A DNA stretch of 64,000 nt from Amoebidium appalachense (taxonomy: Eukaryota > Ichthyosporea), in NCBI GenBank assembly GCA_963693365.1, contig CAVNZM010000014.1, positions 2,790,001 to 2,854,000 on the forward strand, given 5' to 3'. Both the position numbers and the translations under genes were made by a program. A model generated the notes under the pieces. The model saw nothing but the letters and a program-made list of their open reading frames with translations, did not search any database and was not told where the DNA came from. Shown here piece after piece: positions 42,862 through 59,318 of the stretch. Position 1 is the stretch's first letter. Each line of letters starts with the position of its first letter.

Positions 42862-43796
42862 ACATCTCCCTTCCGCGGAGTTTCTCGTTTGAGGGGACTT
42901 CACTTTTACTTCGATCTCTTAGCTGTCACGTCAACTTTTTTTCCCGATTCTTCACCATGGCAGGTATATAAAGGCTTTCGTTTTTTCTTTTTGTGGTGGG
43001 AAGGAGTCCCACCCAGGGGAACGTGACACTGTGTGTGTGTAGTGCGGCCTTGTCTATTCCTACTGTTGTGAGAATGTGGGGACATCTCCCTTCCGCGGAG
43101 TTCCTCGCTTGAGGAGTGGTTTCTTCGACATCTGGTGGCCCACTGCAACTTACGGTGACTTCTACACGCTATCTACGCTTCTACGCGAGCTATTGGCGGT
43201 GGGCTGCTGCAACTTCTTCAACTGCTTCTGCGCTGCGTGAGTGGAGGGGTAGCTACTGGGTCGTCGAGGAGCTTTCCTTGTGTCTGCCGTGTTTTCAGCC
43301 TTCAGCAGTATGGCAATGACTGGGTTTGCTTGCATGCATTCTGTAGTTGTGTTTTCCTGTGTGTCCTGCCACAACTAGGCCACCTTTTTAACGAGTTAGA
43401 GACAGCTTCTGCCGGTTTTTTAGGGGACGGGCCCGTGGGGATTGTTTTCTAGCTCGGAATTGGTCTGCATTGCTCTTCAATAGGCTGACTTGCTTGCTGT
43501 GCCCCGGTAGGTTTTGAGGGGGGCCTGTTGGGAAGCAGCAGTAATGATGTCTTCTTGCGGAGTGTGGCCTGGTCATCATCGCTGCATATGACTAGTTGGA
43601 GCAAACTAGTCTCACGCATACACGTGCACTTGTACCTTTGCTTGCTGGTGTCCTTTGGTCACTTGTTGTTTTATTTTTTATTTCATCGCTGTGGCTCTTT
43701 CGAAGTCGGTTATTTTGGTGGTCATATAGCCTGTGGCTGCACTTTGCCTTCATATCCACTGGACCACTGATCAATAAATCCCAGTCAAGAGAAAAA
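42862..43796 (+). mobile_element. About 0.93-kb retroposon, copy 1, with 11-bp target duplication
   Basis: The unit is flanked by AGTTTTTATTG at 42851-42861 and again at 43797-43807. It closely matches, in opposite orientation, the unit at 56921-57810. In its own sense it has TATATAAAGG at 42965-42974 and AATAAA at 43773-43778, and it ends in an A-rich tail (AGTCAAGAGAAAAA). A 35-base motif (CATCTCCCTTCCGCGGAG...) occurs both at its 5' end (42863) and internally (43084). There is no long intact ORF. Target duplications of variable length plus an A-rich end point to non-LTR-type insertion of a transcribed, non-autonomous element. A further 3'-end fragment appears at 43850-43875. Confidence 0.75.
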
Positions 43797-44279
43797 AGTT
43801 TTTATTGTCTTCTCAGTATGCCGTGCATACTTGCATATCTTTCCGTCGAACAAATCCAGTCAAAAGAAAAAAAATAATATGCAACTTGCCTTGCAAACGT
43901 GAGCAAGGGGGAACTATTCACTGTTCCTATTGGTCGACCTTATTTATTCAAATTTGTAGCTCACCTTGACCTATGCCTTGGCCTGAGTGCCGCCAGCACT
44001 CGGCAGTTGAGCACACATAGGCCTACGCGTATGAGTGTATACCGGTAGTGCCACTGTTTTTTTATAATGGCCCTAGCCCACCGTATGTAGCAACGGCAAC
44101 TGTATGCGTCATGCCGTGTGTAGTTTGCCCACTTATTTTCCACACACTGACCATTACGAGGATGGCCTCAACCCCATCTACATAGGTGATCTCCCAGTCT
44201 CCCTGTTTGATACGATTCTTCTCTGTTTTTGCACCTCGGTCTGACTCGGGAGATCCACTGGTATCTCCCAGTGCTTCAG

Positions 44280-45158
44280 CATTGAAGAGAAAGTATGTAG
44301 GCCGAATCACAGTTGTTATTGCTAATAATCTTATTGTTGAAAATGCTCTCAATGCCATCGGCCCATATGAAGATTGTACAAATTTTAGCTGTCAGCAGGT
44401 CACGGCTGTGGAAGCTGCAGCTTGGATCAGGTTGAGAGGCAAAATGGAAAAGAGAGAAAGTGTGTCTGTGTTCACGGTATGTGCCGGAATTAAGTACGTG
44501 CGTGTATATGTATTTATATGTGGGCACGGTGCCTCCTGACATGTTTCGTGTGCCACATGGACGTCGATGTGTTTGGGTGCATGCAGGTGGGTGTTTTTCC
44601 GCACACGTGTGAACGCATGCATCTCTGTGCGGTTGTGTGTGCGTTTCTTTTGTGCATGAAGGTGTGCGTTGTTGTGCCCGTAAACAGGCGAGCTCATTCA
44701 GACAGTATTATGTACACTGCATGTCCGGTATAACGTTGAAGCAATAAACTCAAAGCACAGACACATCGAGTGTGTTTGGCAAAAAGCTTGAGAGGCAGCA
44801 ACAGAAGCCGGTGCTAAGCACATTGCACGGCCGTTCACTACCATCACTGTAGTCTCGATTTTACGTGCACGTTGTCATTTCATCACCAATCACCAGGATT
44901 TTTAGGGAAATAATAGTCCCCACAACAGCCATTAATTCAGGCTGTGTCTATGGTGTCACACTTGCACATGACCTGCCTGTTGAAGTTGTCCGTTTTATCA
45001 ACAATGTGGAGGCTCTCGGTACACTGCTCGATCGGTATCATCGCGTGCACGTGGCTTTCGGGTTTGTGTTTTTTTTTTTTTTTTTTGGGGGGGGGGGGGG
45101 GGGTCATCTTTCGCGTTCACTCAGACTGGGCGTTGCAACTGCGTCCAACCTCCTCTAA
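44280..45158 (+). CDS. 3' end of an unrecognised gene, four exons
   Basis: Proposed exons 44280-44476, 44761-44810, 44897-45061 and 45125-45158. All three internal junctions are GT-AG and phase-compatible (0, 2, 2). The chain reads KRKYVGRITVVIANNLIVEN, then GKMEKRESVSVFT, THRVCLAKSLRG, IFREIIVPTTAINSGCVYGV, VVRFINNVEALGTLLDRYHR, and ends LGVATASNLL with TAA at 45156. Upstream exons were not found; exon 1 begins inside a codon. The last intron carries a T run followed by a G run. A competing minus-strand frame (44062-44358, around GDWEITYVDGVEAILVM) overlaps the first exon and also looks coding-like. No family recognised. Confidence 0.42.
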
Positions 45159-45383
45159 GGACTTCTGTGAGCGCCCCCCCCCCCTTCTCGTTCTCTCTCT
45201 CCCTCTCTCTCTCTCCCCCTCTCCCCCTCTCTGGGGGCCTCCTCCTCCCCCCCCCCACCCCCTCTCTCCCCTCGCCCCTTTTCCCAAACAATTCCCCCAC
45301 CGTTCTTCTTTCTCAGCCGGCTAGGTTTTTGGGCTGCCTGGTAAGTTTTGAAATGGTGCTCTCGTCTCTGATCTGTCTGCCAC

Positions 45384-45431
<48 letters not shown>

Positions 45432-45597
45432 CATCTCCTCTCCCCCCCCCCCCCCCCCCCCTCCCTTCCCCCTTCGCCCTTCCCCGGCCCACTCCCCCCC
45501 CCCCCCCCCCCCTCCCCCCTTTCCCCTCCTACCTTCTTTCCCCCCCCCCCCCCCCCCCCCCCATCCCCTGGCCAAACCCTGTATACACTCTTCTCAT

Positions 45598-45748
45598 CAG
45601 CAGGTCTCTAACCCACTCTGCAGAACGTTTTACGCATTTCTCCCCTTGGAGAACTTGGTCGTTGGTGCGTTTTTGTCTGATATCTAACGACTCTGCAGGG
45701 TCCCCTGAGACTACTGACACTCTAACATTCCCTCCCCTCTCTGCCTTC

Positions 45749-45782
<34 letters not shown>

Positions 45783-45935
45783 TTCCCCTCCTCCTTCCCC
45801 TCCCATTTTCTCTGCACACTCAGCAGGTCTTAACCAGCTCTGCACATCGTTAGTCACAATCTTCTCTCATTTATGAGAGAATGATCGTATTGGTACGCTT
45901 TGTCTAATATCTGACGATTCTGCAGCATCCCTAAG
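45598..45935. repeat. Tandem pair of about 115-base segments separated by C runs
   Basis: CAGCAGGTCT...TGTCTGATATCTAACGACTC-TGCAGGGTCCC and CAGCAGGTCT...TGTCTAATATCTGACGATTC-TGCAGCATCCC, period about 222 bases, each ending near a possible acceptor (CTGCAG). Confidence 0.78.
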
Positions 45936-45976
45936 ACCCCCCCTCCCCCCCTCCCCCCCCCCCCCCCCTCCCCTCC

Positions 45977-46048
<72 letters not shown>

Positions 46049-47003
46049 GCGCCTGTTGTTTTGCTTGTCATTTGTTGTTCTGGTTGGTTACCTGTAATCT
46101 TCGTTTATTTATGTGTGTGTGTGTGTATGTATGTATGTTGTGCGGGGTTGCACACACCGGTGCCTACTTTTCTTCCCACTGTTTTTCTCTCCACACACTT
46201 CATCTGTCCACTTCTGCATACCCCCTCTCATAGCTATAGACACACTTCACACATTGCGTTACGCGCACGCATGCACACACAGCTCTGTTGGCGACAGCTC
46301 CCTTGGAACCCATGCGGCATGTTACCCGCCGGCGTAACATAACTCGGACTATCGGTTTGGCTTTTTTCAAGCCCAAAGCAATGGGTGATACCATATTTCC
46401 GGCTGACATCCGGGGGCATAGCTTTCCGTTCGAAGACGTTAAAGTTCCGCCCTAGTAAGCGTGTTACTACCCTGCGGCGTGGGTCAAATCTCATATTTTC
46501 CCCTCTGATTGCGAATTCTGCGGCCTTCGGAACTTAATTCTTTTCAGCTGGTGTAGTATGTTAGCCAGGGAAGTATCGACTTAGGTAGCGACGGGGGAGC
46601 TTCCCAGAAGCCCCGTCTCCTGAATTCCTATTTCCCACTAGCGTTGCTGCGGCTAGAACCGTGGGATAAAGGCGTAACTAAAAATAGTGCCAGTTGGGGT
46701 CAATTAGAGTCCTGACTTATGAGTGTGCTATACAGTACGATCTGTGTCTAGGCGGAAGACGGTAAGCTCCCTGAGGCAGTGCCTCGCCGGGAGTGAAACG
46801 GGATAAAATAAAAAAATCCTGAGTTCCTATCTATATTTTTCTTGCTTCTGCTTACTGCTGCAACTTTAACCCCCGGCCTTTCCCACTGCCCTTGCCTGCA
46901 TAAGCAACCCTGCTCGTCTCTGATCAAGACGGGTGAGCTACCCATGTTCAAGTGAAACAGTATCTGAGTTGGGTTTCGTTAACGAGGTGAATAGGTCGAA
47001 ACT

Positions 47004-47190
47004 CGGGTGCGGATGACGTGGGCCCCCCCTGAGGATGGGCTCTGCTTATTATGCATACTCTTTATGAATGGCTTGCATTCTGCATCGTGTTATCCGTTTG
47101 TTCTTGTGTACTTCGTACTTACACGACGCATTCAACCCCCCCCCCCCCCCCCCCCCCCCCCCTCCCCCCTCCCCCCCCCCCCCCCCCTCT
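47004..47190 (+). repeat. C-tailed interspersed repeat, intergenic, best plus-strand copy
   Basis: GGATGACGTGGGCCCCCCCT, GAGGATGGGCTCTGCTTATT, ATGCATACTC, CTTGTGTACTTCGTACTTAC, GACGCATTCAACC, then C runs. Confidence 0.8.
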
Positions 47191-47387
47191 CTGCCGCCGC
47201 CGCGCGACCACCACCACCTCCTTTTCCCTCGATAGTGAGCCATAAGGTAGGCTATGTACATAGGCGTACAGCCAAAATGGAGAAACCTAACGTTCACCAA
47301 GTCATTTTTCGCGGCCATCGTTTTCGGTGCACCAACATCAACGCGAAAGATATCATGGGTCCCGGGTCTGTGCATGCTCACATGGAA

Positions 47388-47524
47388 AAAAAAAGTAACA
47401 AGAAAAAACTTTGAAAGAAATGTAGAAAGAAAAGAAAAAGAAACAAAAGGAGAAAAAAAAAAGTAACAAGAAAAAACTTTGAAAGAAATGTAGAAAGAAA
47501 AGAAAAAGAAACAAAAGGAGAAAT
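47388..47524. repeat. Two perfect copies of an A-rich unit of about 68 bases
   Basis: AAGTAACAAGAAAAAACTTT...ACAAAAGGAGAAA occurs twice in direct succession. Confidence 0.92.
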
Positions 47525-47955
47525 GCTAACAGTACTGAGCCGTGAACAATTGGTAGGGGCCACTCTCAATAAAACGGTCTGTGCAGCCAAAACAGCGAGG
47601 GAGAGGGAATAGAGACTCTCTTGAGCAACGTGCATAAGTATCATTAAGGTTTTTTAAAGCCATCAGTGAAGCAGAAGGAACAGAGAATTTTGAGTAACGT
47701 ACAGAGCATCATTATATTTTTGGCTTTCATGCCATTCAGGGTGTGGCCAGCACACCTGTATATTACAATTTATCACGGTTACATACTCTGCAAGTCAGTC
47801 GACTATGCAGGCTTATACATACAGTTTAGTTACATACGTCATTCACAAGCATTATTTAGCTCTTAGGCTACCAGCACCCAGCTTATACGTTAAATAATTT
47901 ACGGTACACAACCTTACATGGCTTTCGCAATATTCATTCGAGGAGTCATAACTCC

Positions 47956-48786
47956 TTACGCAATAACTGATGCCGTCTGTTTCACCCAGTAGGTGGCATA
48001 GGGCGCATATCGTACAACGGCATGTCTCACGGCGCTTCGTGCGGGGGCACCGCCAAACATGTCACTGTCGGACGGGGGAGTGGCCGCGGGCGTCAACACG
48101 CCGGGCGGGGGGGTATCGAGTTTGGTCAAACGTGCGGTATGCACTTCCATTGCATACGCAGGGTAGCATTGAGGAACGGGGGAGGGGGCCCTCTGTACTG
48201 GGGCAGGAGCAGGTTTAGAGTTTTGGGGCCTGCTCATAAATGAAGAAAGAATAAGCTGGCGGGCGGCAGGGGGGAGGCAAGTCAGACCCTCGCTCCCCCG
48301 ACCACTGTAGATTACTGTTGCCCATTGCTCAAACGTCGAAACATCGACAAAGAGGTTGTAGTCAAACTGCTCGAGGATATACCGTTCGAGACTGCAAACG
48401 TACTTAGTGTCGAGGCCGGCCCACATTGCCCAGTGGCGATTCTTAAAGGATGAATCGTCGACGTACTTGGAGGCGAGCATTATGCATCCAAGGAAAATGC
48501 AGTGGTTGCATCCGAGTACACTTTTCTGCACTGTTGAGTACCGGTGCATGTACAGAAGGGAGGTAATCAGAACGGCACGTGTAACACGGCCTTTGCGCAG
48601 GAGTGTGGTGATAAAGGAGCCAAGGGGCATGGAGTGTGCGTGTGGTGGGGCGGAATCATCTGCGGTTGTTGGGAGTGTGTATGTCTCGGCTGCGGGTGAT
48701 AGCTGGGCAAGCTCGTGTGCGGCATCATGCATGGCGGAGAAGGGATGCTGGGGACGGGGCCCTGCGCTAGTCGCACAACACGCCAT
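47956..48786 (-). CDS. Cyclin, Pho80/PCL type, single exon
   Basis: A 276-residue protein read without introns. The cyclin box starts about residue 50 with the helix GSFITTLLRKGRVTRAVLI, followed by TSLLYMHRYS, then NHCIFLGCIMLASKYVDDSS, the third-helix A-x-K-Y/F-x-D-D signature of PCL cyclins. FKNRHWAMWAGL and CSLERYILEQFDYNLFV follow, the latter the conserved E-x-x-x-L-x-x-[LF]-[DN]-[YF]-x-L block. The tail (from residue about 185) is Pro-rich and low in complexity. Cyclins of this type activate Pho85/CDK5-like kinases in nutrient or polarity control. The length is typical and the start is the first ATG. It is the only long intact single-exon frame in the window. Its upstream side faces the CCAAT cluster at 49-50 kb. 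Confidence 0.88.
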   Translation of the reverse strand: MACCATSAGPRPQHPFSAMHDAAHELAQLSPAAETYTLPTTADDSAPPHAHSMPLGSFITTLLRKGRVTRAVLITSLLYMHRYSTVQKSVLGCNHCIFLGCIMLASKYVDDSSFKNRHWAMWAGLDTKYVCSLERYILEQFDYNLFVDVSTFEQWATVIYSGRGSEGLTCLPPAARQLILSSFMSRPQNSKPAPAPVQRAPSPVPQCYPAYAMEVHTARLTKLDTPPPGVLTPAATPPSDSDMFGGAPARSAVRHAVVRYAPYATYWVKQTASVIA

Positions 48787-48884
48787 TTTTTGTTTGTTTA
48801 CGCTTTCTGTTCACGAGTATTATGAGAGTTTTTTTTGACTCTTCGTATCTGTCTTGTAAGACTGTAGGACAGTGACTCATAAAG

Positions 48885-49133
48885 ATGACTGAGTACGTAC
48901 AGGTGGCGTGTTTTGAAGTTTTACGTATCGGAACACTCCACAAACGTGATGCGAGTCATGAGAGAATTCTTGCGGAGGCTTTTATCGACCTCCTACGCCA
49001 GAGAGGTATGCGAGGAATGTTACCGCGGAATGCGATTGAGCCAGGGCGCTTGCGGCCAATCAGGAGGCATGCAATAGTGGAAGTCTTTTCTCCCCGGGAA
49101 TGGGTAGGCCTCTCTTTCAATAATATCAATTAG
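48885..49133 (+). CDS. Small ORF divergent from the cyclin, 82 residues
   Basis: Starts 98 bases from the cyclin start on the opposite strand. The translation has mixed composition (MTEYVQVACFEVLRIGTLHK, SHERILAEAFIDLLRQRGMRG) and a helix-like middle, and it stops at TAG. No family motif. It could be a small gene sharing the cyclin promoter, or chance. Confidence 0.28.
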   Translation: MTEYVQVACFEVLRIGTLHKRDASHERILAEAFIDLLRQRGMRGMLPRNAIEPGRLRPIRRHAIVEVFSPREWVGLSFNNIN

Positions 49134-52100
49134 GGGAGTGAGTGTAGTTTTATAATCCTCTCAAAATACACCTTGAATTCTGTTTATTATGTATTTAGAA
49201 GTTTGGTTTCGACGGCAAGATTCTGTTTTTCCCATGTCAGTTGTGACCCAAAACTGCCCGGTCATGCTGATTGGTGGAGAGTCTGGGACTGTGGGGTGAT
49301 AACAGCGGCTTCTGAACTTTGGCACTTCATTCGTTTCTCTTAAAAAAATATATAGTATTACTGAATAATGGTAGGGTGTACAACCTATAAGACAGTCTAT
49401 ATATTGTGTAGAGGGATCATAAAACGTGAACGTGACTGCATGCAGCCAGCGCTTCCATCATCATGGCCATATTGTCAGTTTTATAAACTTCGGCTGCGCT
49501 ATACTACAGTTATTATTGCCTGACTTGATGATTGGCCCAAATTTGCTCTCTATGATCAAAACGGGAGCCAATCGAGGGAGCACACCGCATAGTTTCCATA
49601 TTCGGTTTACAGAAACAAACATTGAAGATCACTGTCTTATGGCGTTTTTTCATGTATGTTAGATCTTTCTTGCAGGCAGAAAGTAAAGTTAGTTACTCTT
49701 GACATAAATAAAGGCTCAGAGACCTGTTTTGGCAACTGGGAAGGTGCAAAAGTATTTCCGCTTACAGAGGATTCTGAGAGGAACTGAGCAATTGATAGTG
49801 AACATCCAATTGCACGGATGCTGAGGAAGAATTCCGGGTAAAGTGAGACATTCGTCACATTCCATTTTTTGGTTGGTCGATAGTCATGCGCCTTTTATTT
49901 GAGGTTTATGAGTCACTGGCCAATCATGCCTTTGCTTGCGTCAAAAAAACCCGACGATCCCCAATCATTGCCATTAGACAATCTCATTTCTTGGAATAAT
50001 AATGTATATGCATGATGTATTTGAATTTTAATGCTCTTATAGTTGAATTCGAATAATATTTGAAGAATCCTATCGCTGCATTGTAAACAGAGCATCATTG
50101 GCCGATAGAAATTTGTAGATGAAACGGTCACGCTAAGTCACAATCGGTCACATTCCAGCTAAACAAAAGAGCCCAATCAGCTGCAACTCTTTTATTTGGG
50201 TGGTCATACGGGATTGGCTCTAAGGTTAGCACCAATCAAAACGATCCTCTTTCTGATGGAATGCACGGCGTGCTGTGGCCGGGGCTCGCCTTGGCCAGAT
50301 GATGCCATCGTGAGAAAATCCACTCACAAGATTCCCAGGGCATCAAAATAATAATCGGTGCTCTCGGAAGAGGCCAGTGTGTGTAAAAAGTGTAAAAAAA
50401 GATATTTATATGAGCCACATGTAAATATATTGATACTGGTATCCTTTTCTATGTTTGCGCACCATGCCGTTATACTGTTACAGCAGGCAGTAGATCTTGC
50501 GTTATTTGATCGATGGTGGCGGGCAAGAGGGGCGAAAGGCTGCGATTCAACATATTGATAGTTAACGTTCAAAAACCGATAAAAATACTTCCTTCATTTT
50601 GACGCGCCTGTTTTATGTTTTTATGCGTTTTCTTTCGGCGTCGGCAGCCTGACCGGTATACCACAACAGCACTATTCAAGCTGTCAAGTTGTGCAGCCAG
50701 TGAGCCGAAGGCCGGCGGCTCTATGCTCATCTTATATCTGGACCAAACTTTGGCCCACATTCGCGCGGCGGCCGCCGCGGCTCAGACGCCGTCACGAACA
50801 TGCACGGACACACGCAAAGTGATGCGGCGGGACGGTGTGACCGAGAAACGCAACACAACGGAACATTCGCGTGTATTCTGGAAGAACTTCGGCTGTCTGC
50901 CTGCCACGTGTGCACCCGTAACGACACAATATTCACAAGACCACGTGTTTGACGGTCCTTTGACTCATTCACGGGCCGTGATCATGATGAGTCTGTGACT
51001 CCGCCCTTGTAAATTTAAACAGATATTCCGGGCCGGGCCAACATGTTTTCCCGGAACAAAGTTTGCACAAACGACACAGCAGACAAACAGAGCGTTTGAA
51101 ACTTTTTTGGTTTTGGTTGGGGTCTGGAGTTTTTGGTTATTCAATGAACACTATGTAGTACTGGCATTATGAAGCCAACTATCCTGAAAAGGAAACATTA
51201 TATGCACTCATTCATCCGTCTTTTTCACACGTGTTGCATGTTGCGTGTGAGGTCTTCTATAGTAATGCATATAATGGGCTTTCTCATAATAAGGGTTTGC
51301 ACATGCATAAATTCCGTGCAAGCATGGCCTCTTGCTATTTAACATCTAACCACAAGGGTTTTTTGAAGAATGCACCCACGGATAATTCACGGATGTGCGC
51401 GCATCGGATCTGACAGCCTGAGGCAATACCGTTACTTTATGTTGTTCCGCCCACATCTCACATGCATGATGAGCATTTCTCATTGAGAGGCTGAGCTAGC
51501 TAGACTCTCACACTGCCCCACTATTGTGGCTGCATGCGCATGTTATTATTATTTAGATTTGGGCCATCTTCACATGGGTTTACCCCGCCCCAAACACACT
51601 ATATAGCTGGTCATACGCAAAAATCTTGTGCTTGCACGAGTGCGTATTTGAAAGCCACACGCTTTCTGATAGATAACGATCGAGCTGGCTAGGCGGCTGT
51701 GGGCGTTTTCTATCAGCTTGCCATCGTGCGTTCCTGCACGTGTTTTTTATCGAGCTTGCAAGCTAGCCTGGTGGATGCACACTTGCTATGGACCACTTTG
51801 GATCTATAATAGGCCGATCTGTGGAATGCGGCTCTGGAGCCATAGGGCCTTCCCGTGTGCAGACTGCGCAGCCGCGGCGCCATGGTTTTCCGTGCGAAAC
51901 TTACAACACCTACAAGAACTGAAGCGACTCTATCTAACCTACTTTAAGCTAGTATAAGCGCACTTTTAGAGTAGTGAGTAATTGTATATGACACAAATAA
52001 CAACAGTTTAAAATATTGGTTAAACAATCAAAAGCCCCGCACGCACATGCCTGCTCATCAGTAGAGCTGCAGTCTACCTCCGGAGTCTAGATCTGTGGAC

Positions 52101-52500
52101 GTGGTGGTATGGTGTGTGGTTCACGGAACTATGGTTAGAAGACGCCGTGATGTGGCCCAGTAGAGTGAAAAAGAACCTATAAGAGCCAAAGGTTATGCAG
52201 AGACCACTTTAACCCGGTCACTGCAACTTTTTTTGTGTCATCGACAACAAGCCACTACACCTCAAACCTGTTACCGGAGCTTGTCCCACTGTACGCCCGT
52301 TCCAGAAGGTGCAAACAGTGGGGTTTTGGTGCTACCACTCAGAAGAAGCCAAATAAACATGACTTGGTTGTTCAGGCATAGGCTCAAGTTTGTCCCACCC
52401 CCATCATGCTCAACTTATACACTGCCCATAACCACCCACCTGCCCGCCCCTGACTGCATGGGAAGGCCCGCCCGTACTAGTCCCCCCTCTACACAACTAA
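49134..52500. promoter_or_regulatory. Non-repetitive intergenic region with a CCAAT-box cluster
   Basis: About 3.3 kb almost free of simple repeats. CCAATC or its complement GATTGG occurs at 49056, 49269, 49530, 49568, 49920, 49961, 50173, 50212 and 50232, nine times in 1.2 kb. This matches the core of NF-Y (HAP) binding sites. The ORF at 50615-50998 has an Ala run and no recognisable domain. No gene is supported. Confidence 0.4.
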
Positions 52501-56720
<4,220 letters not shown>

Positions 56721-56920
56721 CGGTATCGTGCATATGCATCAACGCACGTTCACAACTTATGGTATGATGTTCATGATATATGCAGCCCCAAATATTTTAA
56801 AATCAGGGGCAAGGGGAGAAGAGGCTGTTGTTGGATGTAGTTGAAGAAGGCGGTTGTGGGCCCTCTGAGGGGAGAGGGGAGGGGAAGAAGGGTTCAGACA
56901 TTACCAAAAGCATGTAAATT

Positions 56921-57810
56921 TTCTTTTGACTCGGTTTTATTGATCCGTTGACGAAGGCAACGTGCAGCCACAGGCTACATAACCACCAATAGAACTGAAA
57001 AAGCCAAAGTTACGAAATAAAAATAAAGCGACAAGTGACAAAGGACACCAGGCTGCGGGCAAAACCTTAAGTGTACGTGTATGCGTGAAACTAGTTTGCT
57101 CCAACTAGCATATGCATCGATGTTGACCAGACCACACTCCGCAAGAAGACATCATTACTGCTGGTTCCCAACAGGCCCCCCTCAAAACCTACCGAGGCAC
57201 AGCAAGCAAGTCAGCCTCTAAAAGAGCAATGCAGACCAAATCCGAGCTAAAAAACAATCCCAACGGGCCCGGCCCCTAGATAACCCGGAGAAACTGCATC
57301 TAGCTCTCTGATAAGGTGGCCTAGTTGTGGCAGGACACACAGAAAAACACAATTACAGAATGCATGCAAGCAAACCCGGTCATTGCCACACGACTGGAGG
57401 CTAAGGACTGGCAGTCACTTGGAAAGCTCCCCGACGACCAAGTAGCCGCCCCTCCACTCACGCAGTGCAGAAGTAGCTGAAGAAGTTGCAGCAGCCCACC
57501 GCCAATAGGTCGCGTAGAAGCGTAGACAGCGTATAGAAGTTACCATAGGTTGCAGTGGACCACCAGGCGTTGAAGAAACCACTTCTCAAGCGAGAAACTC
57601 CGCGAAAGGGAGATGCCCCCACGCTCTCACAGCAATAGGAACACACCAGGCAACACCACACACGCACTGCAGTCACGTTCCCCTGAGTGGGACGTCCCTC
57701 CCACCACAAAAAGAAGAAACGAAAGCCTTTATATACCTGCCATGGCCATGGTGAAGAATCGGGGAAAAAAGTTGACGTGACAGCTAAGAGATCGAAGTGA
57801 AAGCGAAGTC
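56921..57810 (-). mobile_element. About 0.89-kb retroposon, copy 2, with 10-bp target duplication
   Basis: Flanked by CATGTAAATT at 56911-56920 and at 57811-57820. On the minus strand it starts GACTTCGCTTTCACTTCG, has TATATAAAGG near 57735-57726 and AATAAA at 56941-56936, and ends AGTCAAAAGAA. By eye it is about 80-85 percent identical to the plus-strand unit at 42862-43796, lacking that copy's first roughly 30 bases. A frame at 57877-57458 is open but its start lies outside the element and is not shared, so it is probably chance. Confidence 0.77.
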
Positions 57811-57820
57811 CATGTAAATT

Positions 57821-58897
57821 CTGAAATATTGCAACACAGAGGCCGACGGGCACAGTATGTGCATGTGCGCAAAGCAACGATCATAGAACGGTGCACGTAG
57901 GGGGGGGGGGGGGGAGGGGGAGGGGGGGAGGGGGGGGGGGGGGGGGGGGCTCCCGGGAGGGGCTGGTAAGGGTGGTCGATGGGGGACGGCAGGGAGGGGG
58001 CAGGGAGGAGGGGGGAGGGGGGGGGGGGGGGGGGGGGGCAGGGGAATTTATTAGGAGCCTGATCGTAGCTATAGTAGAGGTGGGGAAGGGGAGAGGGGAC
58101 CCGGGGGAAGAGGACGGGGGGGAATGAGGGAGGGAGGGGAGAGGGGGGGGGGGGGGGGGGGGGGGGGATAGAAACACGGGCCGAGAACTCATTTTGCTAT
58201 GACAGACGATAGGCAATTCATATATAATTAGATGAATTGGGGTGGGGGATAAGTTTTGCGGACGGGAACTGCAAGGTGAAAGGCAGATCGGTATCCCATG
58301 CAGTGGGCCGGGTATGAGGTCTAGGCCGATACTTCCCATATATGGCGTATCACGACATTTGGGCAAGTAGTGGGCGATGCACTGTGTCATGTACAACGTT
58401 GGCCTCGGTATAACATAATACGCAATATGCAAACCTTCTCAATTGATACGGATTACCACTGCACTGTAAAGATGATAGAAGCCAAAGCACGGGGCCCGTG
58501 TCGATACAGTGTGTAATGATTACGTTTCCAAGGAAGGGAGCGCCGGGGGGGGGGGGGGGGGGGGGAGGGGGGGGAGGGGGGGGCGGGCCCCGACCCCGGG
58601 GGAAAGGGCTGGGGGGGAGGGGGGGGGGGGGGAGAGGGGGGGGATGGGGGGGGGGGGGGGGGGGGGGGGGGGAGATGCAGCGAGTGCAATAATTGGGCTC
58701 CTGTGCCCAGCATACCCAGAGCTGGGGAAGATTTGGGGGGGAGGGAGGCGGTCTTTCTAGCAACACATCCTTTCTCAGAGCTTCCCCTAAACCCATAAAT
58801 GAACAACTGAAGTTTACGGTATTGATTCCCCACCTCCCCTCTCCGTCCGCCTCCCTGGGTTGGTTCTAGCTAAGCAATGCCGTCCTTGCATGGATCA

Positions 58898-58940
<43 letters not shown>

Positions 58941-59262
58941 CTCTCCCTCTCCCTCTTTCTCTTTCTGAGAATGTTCACCGGAATCTGTCACATCACGAAT
59001 GATTATCCAATGCATCACGTATGGTTCATAGGTTTCCCCCTCCATCCGGCCCTTACCCCCTCCTCTCCCCCCACCCACAATCAGGTAGCAGAAGGGATCA
59101 AAATACACATTCTCAGTGCAGAACTAACCAGCTAATGTGTACACAATAGATCTTCATGACATGGGCACATGCAAGCTTCAAATTCACGGCTTTTTGTATG
59201 GAAATCTAGCATATGCATGCACACATCTCTGTGGCCATTTTAACCAAAAACCGTTCCCCCCC

Positions 59263-59318
<56 letters not shown>

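Larger units (their letters stand above)
45159..47955. other. Non-coding stretch with duplicated segments and C/T runs
   Basis: It contains C-rich and T-rich runs (45170-46050), a tandem pair of segments at 45598-45725 and 45820-45935, and an interspersed-repeat copy at 47004-47165. Two perfect copies of an A-rich unit of about 68 bases follow at 47388-47524. The part at 46350-47000 is non-repetitive but has no supported ORF or RNA gene that I recognise. Confidence 0.5.

Noticed and set aside
46500-47000. Possible structural RNA gene in a unique GC-balanced stretch
   Set aside because: No 5S, snRNA, SRP or tRNA box pattern recognised; only short weak stems.
50615-50998. 127-residue ORF with an Ala run
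   Set aside because: An overlapping frame on the other strand is equally open; no motif and no splice partner.
57458-57877. 139-residue minus-strand ORF in the second retroposon copy
   Set aside because: Starts outside the element and is not open in the other copy.
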